NCBI GenBank assembly: GCA_039961675.1
Contig: JABRWC010000176.1
Coordinates: 1 to 34,242 of the forward strand
Direction: 5' to 3'
Length of the DNA stretch: 34,242 nt
Source: JABRWC01 sp039961675
Lineage (GTDB): Bacteria > Planctomycetota > Phycisphaerae > UBA1845 > Fen-1342
This document shows, piece by piece, positions 1 through 7,442 of the stretch (position 1 is the stretch's first letter; each line of letters begins with the position of its first letter). A program made the position numbers and the translations under genes. The notes beneath the pieces are model-generated. The model did not search any database. It had not been told where the DNA came from and was given only the letters and a program-made list of their open reading frames with translations.

Positions 1-266
1 GCCAGCGCCATCCATCCCAGGATCTTCAGCACCATGCTCATCATCAGGAAGGCCGTCCCGCGAGAGAGGCGCGAGATCAATTCCGGCGGCGCATAGCGCA
101 GGTATTGATCGCGGACCGTGGCCACCACCGGCGTGCCGCATTCGGGGCAGACGGCGTCGAGCCGCAGCGTGCGCAGGTTGTAGCGGCAGCGAACGCAGGG
201 CTGGTCCTGGGCGACATGCTCGCCGCCGAGCGCATTCGTTGCGGCCGGCTGGTTCAGAGAACTCAT
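1..266 (-). CDS. zinc-ribbon membrane protein, 3' end outside window
   Basis: The reading frame opens at ATG 266 and runs off the left edge after 88 codons with no stop. It encodes two cysteine pairs, CVRC (residues 24-27) and CPEC (40-43), with the YNLR sequence after the first pair. This CxxC-x12-CPEC arrangement is a small zinc ribbon often found at the N-terminus of planctomycete membrane proteins of unknown function. From about residue 72 a hydrophobic stretch begins (TAFLMMSMVLKILGWMAL), probably the first membrane helix. No clear Shine-Dalgarno sequence precedes the ATG. It lies 143 bp downstream of another minus-strand membrane protein gene and could share its transcript. The function is unknown, and the remaining domains cannot be seen. 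Confidence 0.6.
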   Translation of the reverse strand, partial: MSSLNQPAATNALGGEHVAQDQPCVRCRYNLRTLRLDAVCPECGTPVVATVRDQYLRYAPPELISRLSRGTAFLMMSMVLKILGWMAL

Positions 267-409
267 GCAGTCGCGGCCATTGCCAGAAGCGCGGCGGGCG
301 CAAGCGGTGCGTGCGATGCCATCCGCATGGCTGGCGGATTCCGGTGTGTTTGAGCCCGCCTCGGCCGCCCGGCCCGCGCAACGTTGAACCCGCTGCTGTT
401 ACCTCGCAA

Positions 410-1222
410 CTATCCCCCTGCCGCGCCGCGCTCCTCGTCCGCCTCTTCGGTTTCCTCGATCTTCCGCGGGTCGGCAAAGCCTTTGGCTCGGCACAGCGCG
501 TCGATGATCTCGTCGAAGCGCGCGATCTTGTGGTTGTCGATCCGCAGCTTTCGCTCTTGCCCGCCTTCGTCGTAATACAGATCTACCCAGCCCTTTGGGC
601 TGTAGTCACGCAGCGAGCGCATCGCGTCCAGCGCGATCCGCCGGCCGCCGTAGGTCATGCCCTCATCGTCGATGACGGCGCGCAAGGTGGCCGCCTTGTA
701 GATCCGGTACAGCGCGAACAACGCCACCGCGGCGGGGACCAGCGCCCACAGGTACTGCGCGTCCACCTCGTCCTTGTCCTTGTACCAGACCATCCACGCC
801 ATGCGGCGCGGGTCGATTTGGCCGCCCTTGCTGATCACCGTGGCCTTGCCGTAGTCGCTGACGAAGTGCTCCGTGACCTCGCCCGGCCCGGGGCCGTCGG
901 CGCGGAGGAACGGTTCGCCCCAGGCACGGACGAGCTGGTCGCGCGTCAGCCCCTGCTGACTCTTGAGCTTCTCGAATTCGTCGCCGGTCGGCGCCGGCCC
1001 AAGCTCGGCCGGCACGGGCTTTCCGGCCGCGAGCGGCGTCAGCTTCTTGCGCGCCTCCTCGCGGTTCTTGTTGATGTAGCCCTTGAGCCAGCCGCCGCCG
1101 GCGCCGTACCCCGGCCAGTGTGTGCCGTCCTTGAGGAACCAGAGACTGGCCGCGATGCAGAGCAGGAGCATCACGAGGTAGTAGTTGCGATCCTTGGTCG
1201 CGGGACCGCTTTCGAGTGTCAT
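410..1222 (-). CDS. two-helix membrane protein with PH-like C-terminal region, unknown function
   Basis: This is a 270-residue protein starting at ATG 1222, with GGAG about 10 nt upstream. The open frame extends to 1612, but that part lies opposite the gpmI start and reads as low-complexity Arg/Pro, so I trimmed it. A first membrane helix spans about residues 14-30 and a second about 156-173. Between them lies a charged, probably extracytoplasmic region. After the second helix, residues 181-248 read like a bacterial PH-type fold (VIDDEGMTYGGRRIALDAM, then short strands and a final helix), which is an inference from pattern only. The tail is acidic (IEETEEADEE). The gene is divergent from gpmI, with 193 bp between the starts. 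No enzymatic motif is visible. Confidence 0.6.
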   Translation of the reverse strand: MTLESGPATKDRNYYLVMLLLCIAASLWFLKDGTHWPGYGAGGGWLKGYINKNREEARKKLTPLAAGKPVPAELGPAPTGDEFEKLKSQQGLTRDQLVRAWGEPFLRADGPGPGEVTEHFVSDYGKATVISKGGQIDPRRMAWMVWYKDKDEVDAQYLWALVPAAVALFALYRIYKAATLRAVIDDEGMTYGGRRIALDAMRSLRDYSPKGWVDLYYDEGGQERKLRIDNHKIARFDEIIDALCRAKGFADPRKIEETEEADEERGAAGG

Positions 1223-1415
1223 CGGCTCAAGTCTCCGGGAAGTCCGCACGCGCCCCGGCTCTGCCGCCCGGCCCGCGTGCGGTCGGCACGCTGGCGGACG
1301 ACACGAGTGCGCGTGCGCCATTATCGCGGACCCGCCGCGGTCTGTCTCGCCTGCGGTTGGATTTTCCACGCGCGCGTGTGTAGCCTGCGGTGACTCGCGC
1401 TCTGGAGAGCTCGCT

Positions 1416-3035
1416 ATGTCCACCGTGCCGCTTCGGTGCCGCCCGTGCGTCGTGATCATTCGCGACGGCTGGGGTGAGAACCCCCATCCGGAGTGGGACC
1501 ACGCCAACGCGGTCAAGGTCGCGCAACCCCGGATTGACGCCGAGCTTCGCGCGCGCTGGCCGTTCACGAAGATCGCCACCAGCGGCTTCGACGTCGGCCT
1601 GCCCGAGGGCACGATGGGAAACAGTGAGGTGGGTCACCAGAACATCGGCGCCGGCCGCATCGTCGATCAGGACGCCGTCCGCATCACCAAGGCCTGCCGC
1701 AGCGGCGAGTTGTTCCAGAACGCCGAGCTTGTGGCGGCGGTCGAGCACTGCCTGGCGGGCGGCGGGCAGCTCCACCTGCTCGGTCTCATCAGCGACGCGG
1801 GCGTTCATTCGCGGCTCGAGCACCTGTACGCCTGCGTGCAACTCGCGGCGCAGCGCGGACTGCGGCGCGTGTACATCCACGGCTTCACCGACGGGCGAGA
1901 CTCGCCGCCGAACAGCGGCGTCGAATTCGTGGGGCAGATCGAGCGTGAGCTTCGGCGCGTGGGCGCGGGGCAGATCGCCAGCGTCTGTGGCCGCTACTGG
2001 GCCATGGATCGCGACAACCGCTGGCCGCGCACCGAGCGCGCCTACCGGCTGCTTACGCGCGGCGAGGGAGAGGCGGCCCCGAGTGCGGCAGCGGCGCTGG
2101 AGCGTTACTACGCGCACCCCAGCGAGCCGAACATGGCCGGCGACGAGTTCGTCCCGCCGACCGTGGTCAGCGGGGACGGCCGCACGCCAACTGCGCTGGT
2201 GCGCGACGGCGACGCGGTGATCTTCTTCAACTTCCGCGGCGACCGCCCGCGGCAGCTCGTCCGCGCGTTTACGCTGGAGAAGTTCCCGTATTCCGGCAAG
2301 GACCGCGCAGGCCAGGCGCAAGCAATGGGCTTCGAACGCGGTCCGCGGCTGAACCTGCATTTCGTCACGCTCACGGCGTATGAAGTGGGTTTGCCGGTGC
2401 GCGTCGCCTATCCCAAGCAGCCGAAGATGCGGAACATCGCAGGCGAGTTCTTGAGCGGCCTGGGGCTGCGGCAGTTTCGCGCCGCGGAGACCGAGAAATA
2501 CGCGCACGTGACGTTCTTCTTCAACGACTACCGCGAGGAGCCGTTTCCCGGCGAAGAGCGCGTGCTGATTCCGTCGCCGAAGGTGAAGACGTACGACCTG
2601 AAGCCGGAGATGTCGGCCTACGAGCTGACCGACGCGGTGCTGGCGCGCATGGCCGCCGGGACAGACCACGTCATTATCCTCAACTACGCGAACCCGGACA
2701 TGGTCGGACATACCGGCTCGCTGCCCGCGGCGGTGAAAGCGATTCAGGCCGTGGATGAATGCGTCGGCCGGGTCCTTGAGGCCGTCCGCGGCGCGGGCGG
2801 CTGCGCCATCGTCACCGCGGATCACGGCAACGCCGAGCAGATGATCGACCCCCAGACCGGCGGACCGCACACGGCGCACACCACGTATCCGGTGCCGCTG
2901 TACGTGTTCGGCGAGCCGTTCCGCGGATGCAAGCTGCGCGCCGGCGGCCGGCTGGCGGACGTGATGCCGACGGCGCTGGACATGCTGGGGCTGTCGCCGC
3001 CGGCGGAAATGACCGGCCGCACGCTGATTGAGTAG
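1416..3035 (+). CDS. gpmI: 2,3-bisphosphoglycerate-independent phosphoglycerate mutase
   Basis: This cytosolic glycolytic enzyme interconverts 3- and 2-phosphoglycerate using two metal ions and a phosphoserine intermediate. The 539-residue product fits the family (about 510-550). Visible motifs are the metal Asp17 in RDGWG, the catalytic Ser70 in MGNSEVGH, HGFTDGRDSPP, GRYWAMDRDNRW (substrate binding), NFRGDRPRQL, NYANPDMVGHTG and ADHGNAEQM near the C-terminus, all in the expected order. The start is ATG 1416, with GGAGAG about 6 nt upstream; the open frame runs further upstream, but that part lacks family similarity. The residue after VGH is Gln where many homologues have Leu. The next gene begins 37 bp after the stop. 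Confidence 0.97.
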   Translation: MSTVPLRCRPCVVIIRDGWGENPHPEWDHANAVKVAQPRIDAELRARWPFTKIATSGFDVGLPEGTMGNSEVGHQNIGAGRIVDQDAVRITKACRSGELFQNAELVAAVEHCLAGGGQLHLLGLISDAGVHSRLEHLYACVQLAAQRGLRRVYIHGFTDGRDSPPNSGVEFVGQIERELRRVGAGQIASVCGRYWAMDRDNRWPRTERAYRLLTRGEGEAAPSAAAALERYYAHPSEPNMAGDEFVPPTVVSGDGRTPTALVRDGDAVIFFNFRGDRPRQLVRAFTLEKFPYSGKDRAGQAQAMGFERGPRLNLHFVTLTAYEVGLPVRVAYPKQPKMRNIAGEFLSGLGLRQFRAAETEKYAHVTFFFNDYREEPFPGEERVLIPSPKVKTYDLKPEMSAYELTDAVLARMAAGTDHVIILNYANPDMVGHTGSLPAAVKAIQAVDECVGRVLEAVRGAGGCAIVTADHGNAEQMIDPQTGGPHTAHTTYPVPLYVFGEPFRGCKLRAGGRLADVMPTALDMLGLSPPAEMTGRTLIE

Positions 3036-3072
3036 CGTCAGCGGCGCGTTCGGTGCGGTCCGGAGCCTACAG

Positions 3073-4338
3073 ATGATGCGCCGTGCGCTCGAGTTGTCGC
3101 TCTTGCCCGTGGCGCTGAATGCCCTCATTGCGCTGGCGACCCCCGTCAACGAACACAACGCCGGCTTCGATTCCGACGGCGTCTACTACGGGGCGATGGC
3201 GCTGGCCGACGAGCGCCTGTACGACCTGGCCCATACGGCGCCGTTCTGCTGGCGGCCGCTGACCCCCTGGCTGGCGGCACACGTCGCCGAATGGCTGCCG
3301 GGCGAATACGCCTCGCCGGGGGACCGTATTCTTGCCGGCTTTCGCACGCTGGCTTTCGCGTCCAACTGCGTGACGCTCGCGGCGCTGCTGGCGCTGCTTC
3401 AGACGCTGGGGTTTTCGGCGACCGCCGCGAACGCCGGCGCGCTGCTTTACGCGGGCATTTTCTGGACGATAAAGTTCTCGTACTACTCCCCGGCGTACAT
3501 CGACTTCCAAACGCAGATGTTCGTGATGCTGGCGCTGCTGTGCACCGCCGCGCGGCGCTACTGGCTGCTGCCCCCGCTGCTGGCGATCGCCGCGTGTCAG
3601 AAGGAGCCGACGCTGTGCGTGCTGCCGGCGGTGCTGGTTCACTACTGGCATTCCGGCCGGCGGGTCAGGCCGGCGGCGCTCATCTGGACGGCGTTGGTCG
3701 TCGCCGCGCCGGTGGCCGCGATGTTCGTCATTCGCAGCCGCATCGCGGCGGTGAATTCGTACGACGCGGTAGACGTGTGGGTCTCCATGATCACGTTGCA
3801 GGTCAAAGACGTGGGCGGGTGGCCGTGGCTGCTGTCGTCGGTTTTCAGCGGGTTGGGGATCCTGCCGGCGATGCTGATCGCGTTCGCCGGGCACGCCTGG
3901 CGGTTCCTGGTGCGGTCGCCGCATTGGCTGTTGCTGGCACTGTGCGCCGTGCCGCTGTTGTTCGGGGCGTATGAGAAGGCGCGTTATTTCCTGTTCCTGG
4001 CGTCGCCGCTGGCGCTGGCGGCCACGGCGATTGTAAACGTCCAGGCTGCGCAGTTGAGCGCTCGCGTCGCCGGCTGGCTGCTGGTTACCGTGTTGGCGCA
4101 GTTTTATCTGGGACACCAGTTCGAAGCGATGGGCAGTTTCGATGACTACCTCGCACGAATGGTTCCGATCCGTCCCGAGCTGCCGGTCGCAACGATCGCG
4201 CTGCTGCGTGGCGTCGGGGTGAGCGTCGCGTGGCTGATCGCCACCTGGGCGCTGGTCGGCAGAGCGCGCTCAATCCGCGCGCCGGTGGCGCCGGGCGGGC
4301 AGTACGGGCCAGGACTTTCCGGTCGCACACCGCAGTAG
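3073..4338 (+). CDS. polytopic membrane protein, possibly GT-C-type glycosyltransferase-like
   Basis: This is a 421-residue, very hydrophobic protein with about nine to ten predicted membrane helices. After the first helix come an acidic loop, FDSDGVYYGAMA (about residues 32-43), and then APFCWRPLTPWLA. An acidic motif in the first extracytoplasmic loop followed by an aromatic/Arg/Pro segment is typical of GT-C glycosyltransferase-like membrane proteins, so that assignment is a weak inference. I chose ATG 3073 because GGAG lies 7 nt upstream. A TTG at 3028 would overlap the end of gpmI but has no ribosome site. The gene probably shares a transcript with gpmI (37 bp gap). The last 25 residues are polar and cytoplasm-like. 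Confidence 0.65.
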   Translation: MMRRALELSLLPVALNALIALATPVNEHNAGFDSDGVYYGAMALADERLYDLAHTAPFCWRPLTPWLAAHVAEWLPGEYASPGDRILAGFRTLAFASNCVTLAALLALLQTLGFSATAANAGALLYAGIFWTIKFSYYSPAYIDFQTQMFVMLALLCTAARRYWLLPPLLAIAACQKEPTLCVLPAVLVHYWHSGRRVRPAALIWTALVVAAPVAAMFVIRSRIAAVNSYDAVDVWVSMITLQVKDVGGWPWLLSSVFSGLGILPAMLIAFAGHAWRFLVRSPHWLLLALCAVPLLFGAYEKARYFLFLASPLALAATAIVNVQAAQLSARVAGWLLVTVLAQFYLGHQFEAMGSFDDYLARMVPIRPELPVATIALLRGVGVSVAWLIATWALVGRARSIRAPVAPGGQYGPGLSGRTPQ

Positions 4339-4705
4339 CGCCGGGCGAGTTTGGGAAAAAACCGGTGGCGCGATCCTCCGTGCCGGACCTGCAAGCTCAA
4401 GAACGCGGGCAGGAACGCGCGCTCCACCCATTCTCCTCAGGTTCGGTCTCCGTACCCGACAAACTCGTTGGAACGGTCTCGGGCCGCGATCGTGCGATTC
4501 GCGTCCGAACCCCAAACGCATGCGAGGGACAGCCCAAAGGCCGTCGCGGCGCTCGCTCGCGCTCGCGGTTTTTGTCGTGTCGCTTCGACCCAGCGATTGT
4601 TTTTCGGGCCGGCATCAAGCGAAATGCACAACGAATCGCTCCACTCCTGCGATAGACTGCGCGGGTCATCGGACGGTAAGGCGGCGCAGAACCTGTACCG
4701 CCCGA
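4339..4705. other. intergenic region, no convincing gene
   Basis: No open frame here has coding-like codon use or a recognisable product. Right after the preceding stop there is a weak GCGCC/GGCGC inverted repeat around an A-rich loop (about 4338-4371) without a T-run. A TAGACT hexamer at 4653-4658 could be the -10 box for the DCC-family gene; no good -35 box accompanies it. Confidence 0.4.
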
Positions 4706-5167
4706 ATGAAACTGCATCGGTTCAGAACCGGAAGCGACGTGAATCATCCCGCTGACGATCCCGCGGTCAACGCTTCGGCCGGCGGCGCTGGCCCTGCTTC
4801 ACCGCAGGCATTCGCGCGCTGCGTCGTCGTTTACGACGGGCAGTGTCCGTTCTGCACGCGCGGCATGGAGCGGATTCGCCGCCGCGACCGGCGTCAATGC
4901 TTCACACTTCTACCCTCACAAACACCAGACTTGCTGACTCGATTTCCCCGGCTCGCGGAGCACGATCTCTCCAGCGGGCTGCGCGTCATCCTACCGACGG
5001 GTGAAGTCCGCGTCGGGGCGGACGCCGTGTTTGAAATCTCGCGCCGGTTGCCGGGCTGGCGCTGGATTGCCTGGCTGTATCGCGTCCCGCCGGTGAAGAC
5101 CGTAGCGCGCTGGTGCTACCGGTGGACTGCGGTCAACCGCAGACGTTTGGGGGGCAGAAGCGGGTGA
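4706..5167 (+). CDS. DCC-family (DUF393) thiol-disulfide oxidoreductase-like protein
   Basis: The 153-residue product carries the family signature VVYDGQCPFC (Cys47 and Cys50 as a CPFC pair), followed by FTLLPSQTPD, a middle region ending in GADAVFEI, and RLPGWRWIAWLYRVPPVKTVARWCYRW at the C-terminus, split here across strands and helices as in DUF393 proteins. Members have a thioredoxin-like fold and are usually annotated as DCC-type thiol oxidoreductases; their substrates are mostly unknown. The start is uncertain. ATG 4706 lacks a ribosome site, whereas GTG 4739, eleven codons downstream, has GGAAG a few bases upstream and would remove only a non-conserved leader. The next gene starts 283 bp later. 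Confidence 0.8.
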   Translation: MKLHRFRTGSDVNHPADDPAVNASAGGAGPASPQAFARCVVVYDGQCPFCTRGMERIRRRDRRQCFTLLPSQTPDLLTRFPRLAEHDLSSGLRVILPTGEVRVGADAVFEISRRLPGWRWIAWLYRVPPVKTVARWCYRWTAVNRRRLGGRSG

Positions 5168-5260
5168 GATGCCGTCCAATCCGACTGCGTTGCGGGCAAG
5201 TCAACGCCATTGCGCGAAGCACGCCACGCGACAATCATGGGTTTTCAACTGCGGCGTCGC

Positions 5261-5288
5261 TTGACGTGTTCTTTACAACCTGTAGACT
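5261..5288 (+). promoter_or_regulatory. candidate promoter for HARE-HTH-like gene
   Basis: TTGACG at 5261-5266 and TAGACT at 5283-5288 are 16 bp apart, resembling a housekeeping sigma factor promoter. Transcription would start near 5295 and give a leader of about 155 nt before the ATG at 5451. Confidence 0.4.
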
Positions 5289-5450
5289 TCAGCCCGCGGT
5301 GTGTGGTGTGCCCGACGAATGCAGGAACAACTTCGGCCCACCGGCAGTGGCGACTCTCGCGAACCCGCGCGCCGCGACCGGAGGCGAATTCGGCGCCCGT
5401 ACGGCGCCGATCGGCATCGCCTTGGCACGCACACGCGAGTGGAGCAACCC

Positions 5451-5897
5451 ATGGTGCGGAAAGCGTCAAGTTCGGCCTTTGCGACGATGGACCTTTTCAA
5501 CTCCGCGGCAATCGCAAACCTGACCGCGGCTCGAAGTAGCCTCATCGGCCAACGGGAACACCTCGACCGCCAGATCGCGGCCATCAACCAGGCCCTGGCA
5601 GCCTTCGGCGCGCATGTGCCGGCGGCCCCCGCCGCGCCGGCCGCGCGCGCTGCCGGACCGCAACGCGGCGGGCGGCGAGGGGGCGGCGGCCGCGGCGTGC
5701 GTCCCGGTTCGCTCAAGGACTACATCCACCGCGTCCTTGCCGGCGGCGGCGTCATGGCCGTGAAGGACATCGCGGCCGGCGTGGTCAAGGCCGGCTTCAA
5801 GTCCAAGAACAAGACGCTCGCCAAAAGCGTGGGCATCGCGCTGGCGAAAATGCCCGGCGTGAAGCGCGTCGGCCGCGGAAAGTTCCGCGCCGCGTAG
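5451..5897 (+). CDS. small basic protein with HARE-HTH-like winged-helix domain
   Basis: This is a 148-residue basic protein. Residues 15-50 form a polar helix with coiled-coil character (NLTAARSSLIGQREHLDR and onward). Residues 54-84 are an Ala/Pro then Gly/Arg-rich linker. Residues 85-148 (SLKDYIHRVL, MAVKDIAAGVVKAGF, SVGIALAKMPGVKRVGRGKF) match the helix-helix-strand pattern of HARE-HTH/winged-helix modules, ending in the typical VGRGKF wing. Such modules bind DNA or act as chromatin-linked adaptors, so a nucleoid or transcription role is plausible but unproven. The start ATG 5451 has GGAG 6 nt upstream; ATG 5487 is possible but lacks a ribosome site. The gene is convergent with tyrS. Confidence 0.65.
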   Translation: MVRKASSSAFATMDLFNSAAIANLTAARSSLIGQREHLDRQIAAINQALAAFGAHVPAAPAAPAARAAGPQRGGRRGGGGRGVRPGSLKDYIHRVLAGGGVMAVKDIAAGVVKAGFKSKNKTLAKSVGIALAKMPGVKRVGRGKFRAA

Positions 5898-5940
5898 CGG
5901 CCGCGCACGGCGTCGTCGTAGCAACGATTGCGGCAGGCGT

Positions 5941-5977
5941 GCAACGCTCCGGTCGTGCCGTCGTACCGGGGCGTTGC
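5941..5977. terminator. hairpin between convergent genes
   Basis: GCAACGC-t-CCGG (5941-5952) pairs with CCGG-g-GCGTTGC (5966-5977) around a 13-nt loop, in the gap between the HARE-HTH-like gene and the 3' end of tyrS. There is no T-run on either side, so a role as a terminator or transcript-end stabiliser is inferred from position. Confidence 0.4.
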
Positions 5978-6043
5978 AGGTGCGCATTGAAGGCGGGGAG
6001 TGCGTTCCCACGCGCGGTCCGCCGCGATGATCGCCCGGGGCTG

Positions 6044-7279
6044 CTACGGAGCAAGCTGAATCACGGCGATGAGCGCTTGCTTCTTCTGCTCTCCGTGTCG
6101 GTGACGGCCGGCACGGAAGCGTGCTCCTTCGCGCGCGGCGACGACGTGGTTGGGGTTGGTGATCTTCTCCCCGCCGTATTCAAACGCGCCGTTCTCGACC
6201 ATGCGCCGCGCTTCCGAGCGGCTGATCTCACGGCCATGCGCCAGCCAGCAGAGCTTCCACGCCGGCACGCCGCCGTCCGTGGTCTCCGCTCCGGGTACAA
6301 TGACCCGGACGGCATCGGCGGACTTCTGGGCGCCGAAGTGCTCGTGCCACCACTGCGCCGCGTCGTCCATCCGCGCGGCGCCGCAAAAACGCGTTCCGAT
6401 GGTCTTGGCCAGCAGTTCCTTGGCGCGCATCGGGTGTTCCGCGATCGCCGCCCGGTACTGCTCGGGCGGAAGCTCCGTCAGCAGCCGGAACCACTCTTCG
6501 AGCAACTCATCGGGGATGCTCATGGTCTTGCCGAAGATGTCGCGCGGGTCGTCCGCCACGCCGATGTAGTTGCCGAAACTCTTGGACATCTTGCGTTGCC
6601 CGTCGAGTCCGCGCAACAGCGGCATGATCATCACGACCTGCGGCTCCTGGCCGTCGTCCGCCTGGAGGTCGCGCCCGACCAGGTTGTTGTAGGTCTGGTC
6701 CGTCCCGCCCAGCTCCACGTCGGCGCGGATGTTGACCGAATCCCAGCCTTGGACGAGCGGATAGAGCAGTTCGTGGACGCTGATCGGCGTCTCGGATTCG
6801 TACCGTTTTCGGAAATCGTCGCGTTTGAGCATCTGGCCGACGGTCATGCGCGCCGCGAGCTTGATGACGTCGGCGAAGTTCATCCCTCCCAGCCACTCCG
6901 AGTTGCGCCGGATTTCCAGCTTCCCGGGCGACGTGTCGAGCACCTTGCCGGCCTGGTCGAGATAGGTCCTCGCGTTGTGAGCGATTTCCTCCTCGGTGAG
7001 GACCGGCCGCGTCTTGCTCCGCCCCGTGGGATCGCCGATGCGGGCCGTGAAGTCGCCGATGATGAGCACCGCGACATGTCCGAGGTCCTGGAACTGCCGC
7101 ATCTTCCGCAAGACGACCGAGTGCCCCAGGTGAATGTCCGGGGCCGTCGGATCCATGCCGAGCTTGACGCGCAGCGGCCGTCCCGCCGCCGCGGCGCTGC
7201 GCAGCTTGTGCTCCAGCTCCACGTCGGTGTAGACGTGCTCGCAACCGCAAAGCAGCTCGCGCAACCCGAGATCGCTCAT
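6044..7279 (-). CDS. tyrS: tyrosyl-tRNA synthetase
   Basis: This class I aminoacyl-tRNA synthetase charges tRNA-Tyr with tyrosine in the cytosol. The 411-residue product has the HLGH signature at residues 50-53, GDFTARIGDPTGRS (74-88), ELGGTDQTYNNL (tyrosine/ATP pocket) and KMSKSFGN starting at 230. A C-terminal S4-like RNA-binding region follows (about 345-400, with SRSEARRMVENGAF). The KMSKS spelling and length fit the bacterial TyrZ-like subfamily of about 400 residues. The start ATG 7279 has no Shine-Dalgarno sequence, and a -10-like box lies only 8 nt upstream, which suggests a leaderless mRNA. The gene follows the TrkH-like gene with a 163 bp gap. Confidence 0.95.
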   Translation of the reverse strand: MSDLGLRELLCGCEHVYTDVELEHKLRSAAAAGRPLRVKLGMDPTAPDIHLGHSVVLRKMRQFQDLGHVAVLIIGDFTARIGDPTGRSKTRPVLTEEEIAHNARTYLDQAGKVLDTSPGKLEIRRNSEWLGGMNFADVIKLAARMTVGQMLKRDDFRKRYESETPISVHELLYPLVQGWDSVNIRADVELGGTDQTYNNLVGRDLQADDGQEPQVVMIMPLLRGLDGQRKMSKSFGNYIGVADDPRDIFGKTMSIPDELLEEWFRLLTELPPEQYRAAIAEHPMRAKELLAKTIGTRFCGAARMDDAAQWWHEHFGAQKSADAVRVIVPGAETTDGGVPAWKLCWLAHGREISRSEARRMVENGAFEYGGEKITNPNHVVAAREGARFRAGRHRHGEQKKQALIAVIQLAP

Positions 7280-7287
7280 GTCGCGGG

Positions 7288-7316
7288 ATGATAGAATCGC
7301 GCCCGGCGCGTTTCCA
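7288..7316 (-). promoter_or_regulatory. candidate promoter giving leaderless tyrS mRNA
   Basis: On the minus strand TGGAAA (7311-7316) and TATCAT (7288-7293) are separated by exactly 17 bp. The expected start of transcription falls on or next to the tyrS ATG at 7279, which has no ribosome-binding sequence. Confidence 0.4.
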
Positions 7317-7442
7317 GCCGGACACGCAGCGATCGGCTGTCGCGTCGCCGCGTCTCGCTTCGGAGTTCGTCGATCAAGACCGGTCGGGAGACCGGGTCCC
7401 CCCCAACGGCACGTTCGCGTCGAATCCCACTGCCCGGCGCCG

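Noticed and set aside
1227..3158. A 643-codon minus-strand open frame opposite gpmI
   Set aside because: gpmI has all catalytic motifs on the plus strand; the antisense frame shows only mirrored codon bias.
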